Shown here: piece after piece, positions 46,991 through 58,074 of the stretch
Numbering within the stretch: position 1 is the stretch's first letter
Layout: the number at the start of each line of letters is the position of its first letter
Origin: Zantedeschia hybrid cultivar
Taxonomy: Eukaryota > Streptophyta > Magnoliopsida > Alismatales > Araceae
Assembly (NCBI GenBank): GCA_030544215.1
Contig: JARZZO010000010.1
Span: 55,283,564-55,347,563 of the forward strand
DNA: 64,000 nt
Reading direction: 5' to 3'
The notes under the pieces: model-generated
The model's database searches: none
Told to the model about the DNA's origin: nothing
Seen by the model: only the letters and a program-made list of their open reading frames with translations
Program-made: the position numbers and the translations under genes

Positions 46991-48745
46991 CCTCCTGCGG
47001 ACAACCCGTTGTTCTCTGAGGTTCTGATACCAATGTTGGAAATTAATTACCTTTGTAACGTGTACGACGTCGCAATGGTGTGGAACGGAAGTGTCCTATT
47101 GTCGGTGCAGAGCGGCTACCAGAATTGCTCGCGGAGTCCACGTGCCAGATCCCGAAAGCTTCGGGTGATTCTTCCAAGGGAGAGAGATAGAGGAGATGGA
47201 GGAGTTTGTGGGAGAGAGGAGGAGGAAGAATTCTCACATCCGGAACGTCTCCTCTCTATATGCTCTCGATTATATAGGAAGAGACTCCTAAAGAGTCCTT
47301 ACACATTGGGGCTCTTATCCTCCAAAGTCTTTTTTCCAAATGAAAAAGGAGTCCCAACGTAGATGCTTATCCGCACGTTTAACAGTCACTTTAATATATT
47401 TTCAGTAATTAGTTAATTATTATGATCTATGGTTAGTTTATCATCTGAAATTGGATATTTCTAAGAGTGTTATCCATATGAACAAATGGATATACATCCG
47501 CTGGCAGCGAATCCTAATTTCTAAGAGTATTGTTATTTCTTCGGCATCCAAAATTCATGGGAGAAATAGCACCAAGAGGAAAGAGAATAAATTGAAAAAA
47601 AAATGAACCATCCAATCAAAAGATTGGACAATGCTTAGGGTGTAGGGTGCCTACACGCCCATCTGGTGCACCCACACGAAACGCAAGCACGGCCCATGTT
47701 GTGTCGTGCGTGATGCACTGTTTCTCCTCCATCCTCATGTTAAGAAAATTAAAAATATTAATAAATTTTTAAATATTTAATTATCCCCTTGAAGTTGTTT
47801 TGTCTCTTTGAGTTTAATTTTTTTACTGTTAAATTGTGAAACACTCAATTCTAGCGGGCTCATTATACATGTGTAAAACCCTAAGTATCAGTTTGTTTGC
47901 AGAATAGCTTAAACCAGAATAAGGAGGAAGGGATTTCTTAACCCAGAATAAGAGGTATTTTAGTTTGGTAAGTGGTTGGTATTCCACCCAGAATAAGTAG
48001 AATTGCACTGCGCTATTCCAAGTGATTTGGTAGGAATAAGTAGAATAAAGAAGAGAATAAAGAGTTCAAAATACCCATGTTGTCCTTGCATATGTTATTT
48101 TAAATATCTATATTTTTCAAATCTTGCTTGTTAATATGTATAATATTATTGAGTTTGTCAACTATTTTTATTTTAATTTCCCGTTAGTAACACACGTTAC
48201 AATAGTAATGTATAAATTAATTTTAAAGTTAAATTATTTTATTTTTTCAAACTCAAATTTGATGATTTAACAGAATATCTTGTTAAAAATAAATTTATAA
48301 TAAAATATGTTAATTTGTAACATCTGGTGATTAAAATTATGTTTTTCTCAATTTGTATAACACTCTGTGATCGTACATTCAATTATGCTAAAAATTACAT
48401 ACAGAAAAACAGTCACCATAACAGTCAGTTGCAAAAATGATGACATTCAATAAAAAAATTTTCAATTTTACAATATCCGTTATAACTGAAAAAAAAATAC
48501 AATGCATCATTCATGAGCCTCCCTTTTAACTAAATCCACACGCAAAATGCTCCTGGAAGTACGTATGCATTGTACCCCTGTTAAAAAAAATTAGTAGATT
48601 CTATGCAACAAATATGAAATTAAAGTAAAAAATGAGAACATTAAAATTACAATACCTACCATTGCCATAACCTCACCGTCCATCAATACACTGTGAAATA
48701 TTAATCATTTCAAGGCTCCGAAACATGTACGTAATATACAAAATA

Positions 48746-49560
48746 TCATTGTCCACTGGGGTTGCTCCAAGCAGTGGAGTCATCCTACCAATAGACTCAA
48801 TTAAATTTTTTCATCATCGCCCATAATGACCGAATTAGGAACGTGTAATTCTGTCCTCCTGATATCCAACTATCCTCAATGGACATACGTCCTTTGCAGG
48901 CTCAGAAATAGGAACTTATCATTGTCCACTGGGGTTGCTCCAAGCAGTGGAGCCATCCTACCAATAGACTCAATTAAATTTTTTCATCATCGCCCATAAT
49001 TACCGAATTAGGAACGTGCAACTTTGCCCTTCTGGTATCCAACTATCCTCAATGGACATGCGTTCTTTGCAGGCTCAGAAATAGGAACTTATCATTGTCC
49101 ACTGGGGTTGCTCCAAGCAGTGGAGCCATCCTACCAATAGACTCAATTAAATTTTTTCATCATCGCCCATAATGACCGAATTAGGAACGTGCAAGTCTGC
49201 CCTCCTAGTATCCAACTATCCTCAATGGACATGCGTCCTTTGCAGGCTCAGAAATAGAAACTTATCATTGTCCACTAAAATCATTATCCAGTGGGGTTGC
49301 TCCAACCAGTGGAACCATCCGACCACTAGACTCATTTCTATTATTTCATCATTGCCCATAATAAGTGAATAAGGAGCATGTAATTTTGCCCTCCTGCTAT
49401 CCAAATAACCCACTGAGATATGGTTGCGCTGATGCCATCCGATCATCCCAGTGTGGTAATAGATAGGGTTGCAAAATTCCATGCACCGTTCGCAGGCTCG
49501 AAAATAGGAGGATGGTTCGATAAAATCATTGTCCAGTGGGGTTGCTCCAACCAGTGGAAC
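48746..49560 (-). repeat. ~172-bp tandem repeats inside the PIF/Harbinger element
   Basis: CATTGTCCACTGGGGTTGCTCC and close variants recur near 48747, 48920, 49092, 49265 and 49525, giving a period of 172-173 bp for the first units. The first three units are very similar; the last is diverged. The ORFs here (such as 49222-49563 on the minus strand) follow the repeats and have no known domain. Confidence 0.85.
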
Positions 49561-49872
49561 CATCCATCCAATAGACTCATTTATATTAATTCCTCCTGCA
49601 GAAAAAAATAAAAAAGGTACTCAGTACAATGTTTAAGTCACCGAAAAAGTAGACAAATTAATTTGGAATAATTCTTCACAAAAAAAAAAAAAAGAATACT
49701 GCAATTGAATAAGGTACAGTGCTAAAAATGAAATGTTCAACATACGCAATAACTAATATCCGTACATAAAGCATATCAAAAATCAAACATCACATACGCA
49801 AACAGACAATAAAGTAAAATGCGAAGAGACATGCAGAACAAAGCACCAAAGAGGAGGCATGACGAAGACAAC

Positions 49873-51214
49873 TCATGTCCATAGTGCGTTAGCAATCGAG
49901 TCCCTAATCTGCCCTCCTAGTGTAACCTCAGCCCGGCTAAGAGGGATGTCAATGGGAACATCGTCATCACCACCATCCTCACCAACTGCTTCTTCATTGT
50001 TCTCGCAGTTGAAGTAATAGTCATGTCCCTGAGATCGACGAATGAAGTTATGAATAACGGCGCATGCAATGACCATCTTCCTCTGTGTCGCCCAGGGGTA
50101 CATGTTTCCCTCCTTTAGCGTCTGAAACCGATTCTTCAAGACGCCGAATGCTCTCTCAACAACATTCCTTAACTGAGCATGACGGTGGTTGTACTTCTCT
50201 TCTTTATTCGCATATGCCCCATTATGTTCCCCGCGAAATGATGCTAAGTGATATCTTTGGCCACGATATGGAGCCAAGAAACCACTTGAGTTTGCATACC
50301 CAGAATCAACCAGATAATACTTTCCACGAGGGACAGTGAATGCGCCTTCCTCCAAAGCCCATCTAAGCACCCGCATGTCGGCAGCCGACCCCTCCCAACC
50401 AACTGCAACGTATTGGAAGGTGAGGTCGAACGACACGACACCCATGACATTTTGGGTGATGACACCTTTGCGATTTCGGAATCGTCCGTGCAGTGTCCGT
50501 GGCACATTTGCCAACACATGCGTGCCGTCAATGGCTCCAATCGCATCCTACATGGTTGTACAAAAAAAATGTGTGGAAGAACATTTATCAGTCAATGTGT
50601 ACATGTACATCACGACTAACGTAAAAAATGCACAGTACTAATGTGGTCACCTTGAAGTACGGGTAGAACGTTTGTTTTCCCCGGATGTGCGGATGACACT
50701 CACGAACTTGAGCGTGTGTAGGCAGCTGAATAAAGTCGTACTTTAACTCAGCTATCTGGTTTGTGACCAAGTTCACATACTGACTAATAGTATGAGAAGA
50801 GTGTTGGAACCGCTCGCACATGGCTCCCGTTGCAACGTCATGGCCGGCAGCATATAGGAACATACCAAGTTGCTCTGTCGCTGTCATATGCCGCGAGTCC
50901 CTCAAAAGGCCACGACTCACAAGTAGGTCACGGAGTCGTAAAAACATAGAAGGATGCACTCGAAACATGTGGTAAGACCTTTCGTCATGGCCGTCTAATA
51001 TCTCATGGATCCATGTGTGGCCGGATAGAGCAGAGTTATGCATACATCGGCGTACCCGTGGAACGTATTCATTCTCAATGTGCTCAATAATTGTCTCCTC
51101 GATCACATTCAACACTTCTTCGTCCTCTTCTAGGAACTCCAATACAGCATCAATAAATTCTACATAGAAGACATTGTAATAAGTGGGACAGAATTTTCCA
51201 TAAACCTTACTCAT
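49873..51214 (-). CDS. PIF/Harbinger DDE transposase (two exons)
   Basis: Exon 1 runs from about 51214 (ATG of MSKVYGKF; the start is uncertain) to 50651. An intron at 50650-50548 has GT and AG ends on the minus strand, and exon 2 is 50547-49873. Exon 1 holds the helix-turn-helix part (SYHMFRVHPSMFLRLRDLL, ATEQLGMFLYA). Exon 2 has the DDE_Tnp_4 core: Asp in DAIGAIDGTH, Asp in YYLVDSGYAN and Glu in LRNVVERAFGVLKNRF. Size and layout fit PIF/Harbinger transposases, which cut and paste the element at TWA targets together with ORF1. I saw no stop within these exons, so this gene may be intact even though ORF1 is not. An upstream exon cannot be excluded. Confidence 0.85.
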
Positions 51215-51258
51215 ACCAAAATACATACATAAGAAAGTACACTGACAAATTAGAAAGT

Positions 51259-51621
51259 TCAGATAGACATAAGTAGAATGGTAAGTAACACGATGAGAAG
51301 GATGACTACAATGACACACAACAGTATGATTACAACAAACAGTTGCCAGTCAAATTGAGCAGCGCGAGTAAACGAAGGAGGTGCCCTTGCAAGTAGTTGG
51401 TCAGATGTGCTGGACATATCGTAATACCGAGGAACTTCTGTTCGCCTCTCTGGACGTTGTTGGACAATACTAGAGAACGCACACTCGGCCTCCTCAATTG
51501 AATGGAAGCCCTTATAACGAGCCCCTGGGTACCCATTAACTTGGGCAAAACATTCAGGCCAACTGAAATAAAGTCCTGGCTCACGTCCAACCCAAACGAC
51601 ATAACATTTGTACCGTCCCAT
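51259..51621 (-). CDS. Small RNase H1 N-terminal (viroplasmin-type) domain protein with membrane tail, inside the transposon
   Basis: The 120-aa frame starts at ATG 51621; an in-frame upstream ATG at 51648 would give 129 aa. Residues ~2-50 read YKCYVVWVGREPGLYFSWPE followed by CFAQVNGYPGARYKGF and an acidic EEAECAF helix. This is the pattern of the RNase H1 N-terminal hybrid-binding domain, also found in caulimovirus viroplasmin. There is no RNase H catalytic domain. Residues ~93-118 form one strongly hydrophobic helix, so the protein looks tail-anchored. The frame is intact and lies between ORF1 (ending 51872) and the transposase, all on the same strand. The role is unknown; nucleic-acid binding near a membrane is inference. 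It could instead be a captured host or viral domain. Confidence 0.7.
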   Translation of the reverse strand: MGRYKCYVVWVGREPGLYFSWPECFAQVNGYPGARYKGFHSIEEAECAFSSIVQQRPERRTEVPRYYDMSSTSDQLLARAPPSFTRAAQFDWQLFVVIILLCVIVVILLIVLLTILLMSI

Positions 51622-51871
51622 ACCTACAAATTTATCAAATACCTGCATTTACTTGGATGAGTACCCATGGAACTAAAACATAATGAGCACGCAACAACTA
51701 TGAATAAGAATATAAGAAATCCGAATAAGAGTTACAAGTCAACACATAATCCAAGTTAACATAATAAATCACTAACAACAAGTCTGAAGAAGAACATACG
51801 TATTACACAACTGAAAATAGATATTAGCCGAATACATCATCCAAGTCAACATCCAAAAAATTACAAATCAA

Positions 51872-53182
51872 CTACCCCACGTGGTGTAACATCCATTGGA
51901 TCTTCTCCTCATTATTCAGGTTCATAAATATTGCGCGATTCCCCGCATCCTTGAAGAGATCCAAGGAACTCACGAACAAGTCTGGATGTAGGCCAGGAAC
52001 CTCTCGCAATGCGTCTATGCACTCCTTCATAGAAGGAATACGATCTGGCTCCTGGGCTGTGGGTGATGTCTGGATCGAGGGTGTAGGGACGGATACCATA
52101 GAAGCCCTTTCCGCACGTAAATCTATGACAAGGTCAGTCCGCTTTCGAACAACATCAATAAAATCCATGATGACAGTGGGGTCCTGAATTGCCTTTCCCT
52201 TCATGTTCGAGGAGACACGTTTCTTCCGCGGAGAGTTGACCTCACTGTTCGAGGCCATGGTTCTAGTTTGGGGTGTAGGAGGGGAAGCCATTTGGGCGGC
52301 GGAGACACCTATGACAAAGTCGTCATCTTCTTGCTCTCCCTGAAGTGCGGCAAGAAAGTCATTGACGGGTGTGCGCTGCGACTGAGTACGCATATTGTAC
52401 TCAGTGTTAGGTTGATCGGGACTGTAATCAGGCACACTGCATGTACGGCGGGTTCCCTCAGCATCTGGACCAAACGATGTGCTGTTGCTGGCTAAGTATT
52501 CCATCTCGGCCTTAAATGGGAAGGGCTTGCCTCTGAGGGAGCTATAATGTTGACGTGACTGAAAATGAAGAAAAATATGGTGTGTGAAAGTATGGATAAT
52601 ATAAAGTTGTGTGCAGAAACGTTAAGTTGATCATGGGAGATGCTTACCGATAGGACGTCGTCCCAAGAAGCTTGATGTCCAGGGAAGGGCATCTTGTTTA
52701 TATCATCCCAGCCCCACCCAGTCCTTTGCTCAAGAAGTACACGCAAAAAGTTGTAATTTTTCTTAAGGGTTTTATATCGATTTTTCAACGTGGAATCTTT
52801 GTAGTCCAGGTGCGTCGCGCTATTAAACGCTCCAACGATTTCACGTCAAACCCCTGGCTTGAAGGTTCCTTCGATGCAGTTATGTTTATCAAACTGCTCC
52901 GTAAGGAGACCTATGAGGACCCGATCTTGGGCCTCATTGAAGTTGGCAGCTCGAGTGCCCCGAGTCGTCTTCTCCTCTCCAGAGGACAGACGTTTTGTTC
53001 CGCCACCTTTAATATTAGGACAAACAACAATCCAAAAAAGGCAGAAAATTGATGTAATCAAAGTATCTCATTTTAAAGGAAGGACAATGATGCATTTAAA
53101 AGAAAACTAATACAAGTAATAAGTTCACTGTGGAAAAAGAAGTCGAAAATGAGGGGCAAGAGAACACACCACTGTTAGACAT
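51872..53182 (-). pseudogene. PIF/Harbinger ORF1, Myb/SANT-like DNA-binding protein, with premature stop
   Basis: Proposed exons on the minus strand are a short first exon from ATG 53182, a second ending at 52648 (splice GTAAGC), and a third from 52558 (after CAG) to 51872. The second exon encodes FNEAQDRVLIGLLTEQFDKH, CIEGTFKPGV and, downstream, STLKNRYKTLKKNYNFLRVLLEQRTGWGWDD, the Myb/SANT-like (trihelix) domain typical of PIF ORF1. A TGA at 52846-52848 interrupts it at a position where Trp is usual. The third exon (MEYLASNS...EEKIQWMLHHVG) has a basic PRKKR nuclear-signal-like patch. ORF1 binds transposon DNA and assists the transposase. Confidence 0.8.
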
Positions 53183-53379
53183 CGTCCTTGCCCGCTTTCT
53201 CGCCCTCCTAAATGACCATTCTCAAAATAATCATGCATGAGGCAAGGGCGGCATTAGTGTAAGACTTAGATAATAATATAATAAGAAGGAGATAAAAATG
53301 TTGGAACATGGAAGGAGGAGATAAAAAGCTACATTTATGGACAACAAAAAAAGACTTACATAAAGCATTAACAAAACAT

Positions 53380-53576
53380 TAACAAAAGCATTCTCATTTT
53401 GGTAAATGGGACAAAGGTTGGATGTAGCAAAGATCCCATGGCCACGGGGTCGAGTTAGATTCTCCCACCCCCAAATTTTTGTTCATCATTCTACTTGTAG
53501 AATAGTACCTTTTCACACTATAAACCCACGTTGACTCCCAACTGTTGTATTACCTTTTAACTCATGTTAACAAATC
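53380..53576 (+). repeat. ~200-bp repeat, inverted copy at 61018-61227
   Basis: The reverse complement of this segment, with few changes, lies in intron 1 of the ABC transporter gene. The match ends exactly where the REC/TSS-like exon begins (AAATCA at ~53576). The repeat type was not recognised. Confidence 0.85.
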
Positions 53577-54991
53577 AAGTTGGAAAGCAAGTTGGCCTTC
53601 TAAAGGTGATTAAAAAGAAGAATGATGAGAAGGTCAGTCAAACAGATGTCAGCAAGAAAAGTTCTAGCTGTAATGGCTGTGACCTGGACAAGTCTCTAGT
53701 CCTGGATGGCATGGACCAAACGGAGCTGAGCAAAATTAGCTCTGAGAAGGAAGCTGTGTTGCAGAAATTGCTTCCTGAGTCAGCCTTATTAGCTCTGAAA
53801 GAATCAGATACCGGTCTCCATGCTAAGGTCCTTTATCTTGACAGAATTTATGTCATCTTATAGTGTCTTTTCTTTTTCTTACAGATGACTTCATTTAGCC
53901 ATCTAAATCATTTGTTATGTACTGAACTAGGAACTAATATGTTGGTATTCTAATCTGATATTCCAATCTTGATTATTGCTTCCCCCTCTGTAAATGAACC
54001 ATGATGTACCTATCTTATGCACTGATTCTGATGTGTGAGTTTCTTTATCATTCTTATCTATTAGTGGTCTTTAGTTAAGATTTTCTGGATTTGATACTTC
54101 ACCAATCCAGCAAATATCTATAAACAATCTAAACTGTTCATTTTCGTAACTGTATGTGATGATCTTGATTTCTAGAGCCCTTTATATCTTCGCAACTTTA
54201 TTCAAGATGGTCTTCTAATGTGATCATATGCCACCTTTTGGCATTATTTTTTGTCTAACTTTCAAGTTTCTTGGCAGTCACCGGATGAGTTGATTGAGAT
54301 GGCACACAGGTATTATGAGGACACTGCCTTGCCAAAGCTGGTAAGTCTAGCTCCCCTTTCTTTTCATGCGAATTATGTCTCTCCTATGGCATATGTAACA
54401 TAAGACGTTCATTCAAATGGCACACAGGTAGCTGACTTTGGCTCTCTTGAACTTAGTCCAGTTGATGGGAGGACATTGACAGATTTTATGCATACTAGGG
54501 GCCTGCAGATGTGTTCCCTGGGACGTGCTGTAAGTAATAATACTTATATTTGCTTTTTCTGTTTTTCTATGCACGTTCATGCATGTCCTGTTCATTGTGA
54601 TTGATTGAAGATATCTTGGAAACTTTTAGCCAGAGAGTGCAAGCAATTGAACCAATCTGGTATTCTTGACTTTTAATCTTCTTTTTCCTTTTTGAATTAG
54701 GTTGAACTTGCAGACAAGGTTCCACATGTACAATCACTTTGCATACATGAGATGATAACTCGAGCATATAAACACATTCTCCAAGCAGTTGTTGCAGCAG
54801 TTGATGGTGTTGCTGATGTGGCTGGATCAATAGCCTCATGTCTAAATATTTTGCTGGGTTCCTTGCCTATTCAGAATGTCCATGTTGACCTAGCTAGTGA
54901 TGCTGATCTCAAGGAGAAGTGGGTGGAAACTTTTGTTCTGAAGAGATTTGGATGGAGATGGAAAGATCACAGTTGCTGTGATCTGAGAAAA
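53577..54991 (+). pseudogene. Fragment of a REC/TSS (CLU-like, TPR) gene
   Basis: Four exon pieces splice in frame: to 53827 (GKQVGLLKVIKKK ... LLPESALLALKESDTGLHAK), 54278-54340 (SPDELIEMAHRYYEDTALPKL), 54428-54529 (VADFGSLELSPVDGRTLTDF and on), and 54701 to ~54991 (VELADKVPHVQSLCIHEM ... VETFVLKRFGWRWK). These match from memory the CLU-central region of plant REDUCED CHLOROPLAST COVERAGE/TSS proteins, which are cytosolic and control chloroplast compartment size. Splice sites are conserved GT-AG. The N-terminal GSKL/CLU part and C-terminal TPR repeats are missing: the left end joins a repeat and the right end a LINE. It lies inside the PIF/Harbinger borders, antisense to its genes. Confidence 0.85.
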
Positions 54992-55640
54992 GGGAGGCTA
55001 ATTTTGTGAAAAATAATGAAGTTAACATGAATCTTTCACCTGGAATGTTAGAGGGCCTAGTGGGGAGATCAAAATGAGAGCTGTTAAGGATTTGGTTCTT
55101 TCTTTGCATGTGGACTGCATATGTTTGCAGGAGGCCAAAATGAAAAATATAGATGATCAAACTATTGGGTGGTTTCATTCTTAACAAGGCTGCAGTCCTT
55201 TTCTGCTGACAGGTTGAAGGGTGGTCAGATGATACTTTGGAATTATCAGAAATTTAAGGTGCTATCAGTGATGAGGGACTTTTTACAATTTCGGTTACCT
55301 TCTCTTCTAGATACAAGTCCTCCAATTCCAACTGGATAGTTATTTCAGTCTATACTGAACAGCAAACAGAGTTCTTCTTCCAAGAATTATACAGAGTTCA
55401 TGATAAGTTCTCTGGTTGTTTAGGAATTTCAGGATAGGCCACTTTGCATCAAGCACTTTAACTGTACTCATATTGTTCTTATCCCCAAAAAAGAAGGAGC
55501 TAACAGAATGTCTGAATTTCGCCCAGTTAGTTTGTTAAATGGGTGTTATAAAATTGTTACCAGAGTTTTGTCATCAACACTGAAGAAGGTGTTGGACAGA
55601 TTGGTGGGTATTTTTTCAATCAGCCTTCAAGCAAATGAAA
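54992..55640 (+). pseudogene. LINE (L1-type) fragment: endonuclease start joined to RT piece
   Basis: Around 55035-55185 the frame reads WNVRGLVGRSK-like endonuclease start, then HVDCICLQEAKMKN. Around 55455-55615 it reads VLIPKKEGANRMSEFRPVSL and LNGCYKIVTRVLSSTLKKVL, the classic LINE RT entry. The middle is deleted and stops are present. It interrupts the REC/TSS exon after DLRK. Confidence 0.8.
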
Positions 55641-56640
55641 CAGGTTCGTGAAGAGAAACTGAGAGAACATAAAAAGGATCCCTTCCCTCTCCCTCCATCC
55701 CCGCCTGGCCATGTGTTCATATTATATCTAATTGAGTTGATATATCAAATCAAATGAACTAATCATACTGAGTTGAACTAAAATTATCTGAAATTAATCT
55801 AATGAACTATAATAACTTGAACTGAAATTAATCCAAATGGACTGGAATATTCAAAGTGAACTGGATTAAACAATCTGAAATGAAATCTCAACAAATTGAA
55901 CCGGTCCTGATCATAACAAAATTTGAAGGGTCCTTACGAATCATCAAACAAATAGGCATAATTCAGGACTGAGATATCAGAAGCAAATTGTGGAGTCTCA
56001 TTAACCCTTCTTAGAAATACTACGTCACATGCACAAATCCTTGTGGCTCATCTCCAAGGGCCCATCTAATCCACACCCACCGGCGGGATAGAAGGGAAAC
56101 ACCTCTTCCATGATGAGGACAGAACATGAGGCGCAGGGAAGAAGAAGGAAAGACCTCTTGAAAAAATTGGGGAAAATGGGTTAAATGCTCTAACCAAAAG
56201 TTCCGTGCACGGCTTGGCTCTGCGTTGGAGGACGAGGAAGACACCGTCACCAGCGAACGACGATCGCCAGGAACCCGTTGGCTGGCGAAGGATCCGCAGT
56301 AGGAACCAGCAGCGCCGGATGTTGGAAGAGCTTGTGTACCTTGCATCCTCGTTTCGCTAGGGGAGGGGAAAGCCTCTCTAAATAAGGCAAAGCACAGGGG
56401 ACAACAATGCGATGTTGATGCGCCGAGACACTGCAAAAGCTGGAGCTTCCGCCGTTGGGAAGAGCTCACAGAGGGGACTCGATGACCTAGCTATGGCTTC
56501 TTTGACCGGGTGAGAAGAAGGAATCTATACCCGGCTTCGTCAGTGCTTTCGCTGCAGCAGGCGATGATCGTTCGGAGGGGAGGAGAAGGAAGAAGCAAGG
56601 GAGTTGGGCGACAATGGCGGACAGCTTAGCTCTGCCCGTG
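55641..56640. other. Right part of the PIF/Harbinger element without recognised gene
   Basis: The AT-rich stretch 55730-55960 is followed by a GC-rich segment (56020-56640). A minus-strand ORF there (56469-56020) is Ser/Arg-rich with no recognisable domain; it probably belongs to the transposon 5' untranslated or promoter region. Confidence 0.4.
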
Positions 56641-56792
56641 AGGACGACTGCTTAACCCGGGTATATTCTGCTTAACCCGGGTATAAGCCCATGTACGATC
56701 AGGTTAAGCAAGACCCTCCACCAAACTGGGTTAAATGGGTTACGGGGAATAACTGGGCCTATTTCGGGCTTATCCTGCAAACAAACCGAGAC
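56641..56792 (-). repeat. Right subterminal region and TIR of the PIF/Harbinger element
   Basis: CTGCTTAACCCGGGTATA occurs twice in a row (about 56649-56684), followed by further TTAACC motifs. The left end has CTTAAACCAGAATA and CTTAACCCAGAATA. Such subterminal repeats are candidate binding sites for ORF1 and transposase. Confidence 0.6.
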
Positions 56793-57047
56793 TAAGAGAT
56801 GGAAATAATCACAGGGCCATATGATGAACTTTTTATTTTTAAATATTTTTGCACATATTCGATGGATGGCTAAGATTGAGTTTCACAGTCAGACATGATT
56901 AGATGGTGAAAATTAAGCTCCAAGGAATAGAAACAACTATAAGAGGAGGATAATTGAATATTACAAATTTATGATATTTTTTATTTTTAAAAATAGGGAT
57001 GCAGTGGAAGCAGTGCATGTAGCAAAATGCATTCTAACATCTCTCTC

Positions 57048-57127
57048 TTTATATATATATATGTATATACACACACATACACACACACATTATATATATA
57101 TATATATATGTAGAGAGAGAGAGAGAG
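57048..57127 (+). repeat. Compound AT / CA / AT / GA microsatellite
   Basis: Runs of TA, then ACAC, then TA, then GA repeats in about 80 bp. Confidence 0.95.
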
Positions 57128-58074
57128 TTTTGCTAGAATACGGCCAAGATCGAAATACAGCCTAGCCGCATTCTAACGGGGACCCTCCGATCCCAAGCTA
57201 TCCCATCCCGTGCGCTCGCTCAGGACCCTCCGATCTTGATCGGAGGGCTGCCAAGGTGCCAAATCTTCCCCATCACCCCCTCCCCCCTGTGAATTGCGGG
57301 CGACGAAAGCGCCGCAATGTCCGAAGTTTTTTTATTGCATATGATCAGCGCCGCAACATCCCATTTGAAATTTTTATTATTATTATTTATGATCGGGACC
57401 TAATTTATCAAGTTCTAGTAGGCTTCCGAAGGTCCTTTGGGTGACGAGTTGCCTTTCAGATGAAAAAAAAAGAAAAAGGATAGAATTAAAGGTTGGAATA
57501 GTGCTTTATGGCTACACATAAACGACATTGTAGGGCTTGGAGAGCTGATTCTAGAAAGTGGTCATGGTAGGAATTCTTGGTTCAATATGTGATGTTATGG
57601 CCGTTCCAAGCCAGTGTGCGTAGGAGGATAGTTGCGTCTTTGGGGTGCAACATGTTCTTGAATTCATGTTTGCTCAGTCTAACATGTCCATGCTTAGAGG
57701 CATCTCCTCAAAGTGTTGCATTTTGACCCTCGACTACGCACCCCATGATCCCTTTCTTCTTTCCTTATGAATACATCTTACCATGCGCAGGACTTTGGGG
57801 CTTGTGCCCCTCAGCGAATCTACTGGGGCAACAGGGTTTACATTCCATCTCCTCCTACCTCTTCCTCTTGCCTTTGCTCCTCTTCCCTCTCCCCATCTGC
57901 CTCTGACATCTTCTTCCACCACCACCACAACCGTCCCCTCCTCCTCCCTCATATTGTTTAGCTTCAATCTAGGCATTGGGGGAAACTATTCATTTACGTG
58001 AGTAGTGGACTCTGCTTGTGCGCACACATGGGTAGGGGGCACGGACTCTTGCTAGGTAGGACCCTAAGTAGTCT
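57128..58074. other. Intergenic DNA; no gene recognised
   Basis: CCCTCCGATC occurs twice (near 57182 and 57227), with its complement GATCGGAGGG at 57239. Short ORFs at 57734-58001 lie on a CT/CCA-rich stretch and look spurious. Confidence 0.45.

Larger units (their letters stand above)
40428..47384 (-). mobile_element. Old full-length Ty1/copia retrotransposon
   Basis: The LTRs are 40428-40776 (349 bp) and 47034-47384 (351 bp), TGTTGG...TAACA. Many differences between them indicate an older insertion than the 13783 element. Target duplication GTCAC flanks both ends (40423-40427 and 47385-47389). A primer site (TGGTATCAGAAC) is at 47021-47032 and a purine-rich GAGTGGGAGA tract abuts the left LTR. 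The coding region reads right to left in the order gag, protease, integrase, RT, RNase H but is broken many times. Confidence 0.9.
47885..56792 (-). mobile_element. PIF/Harbinger DNA transposon with three ORFs
   Basis: The left end begins GTATCAGTTTGTTTGCAGAA. The right end, reverse-complemented, begins GTCTCGGTTTGTTTGCAGGA. TAA flanks both (47882-47884 and 56793-56795), the 3-bp target typical of this superfamily. Reading right to left on the minus strand it holds ORF1 (Myb/SANT-like), a small RNase H1 N-terminal-domain ORF, and the DDE transposase. Tandem repeats lie on the transposase 3' side (48746-49560). On the right, between ORF1 and the terminal repeat, there is a REC/TSS gene fragment and a LINE fragment in opposite orientation. 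ORF1 has a premature stop, so the copy is probably defective. Confidence 0.8.

Noticed and set aside
46602..47362. Arg/Ala/Cys-rich ORFs on both strands
   Set aside because: Open only because of GC-rich repeats; they cross the PBS and LTR border.
56020..56469. 149-aa minus-strand ORF near the Harbinger right end
   Set aside because: No Myb, HTH or other domain is visible; the Ser/Arg-rich composition fits GC-rich untranslated DNA, though a short transposon exon cannot be excluded.
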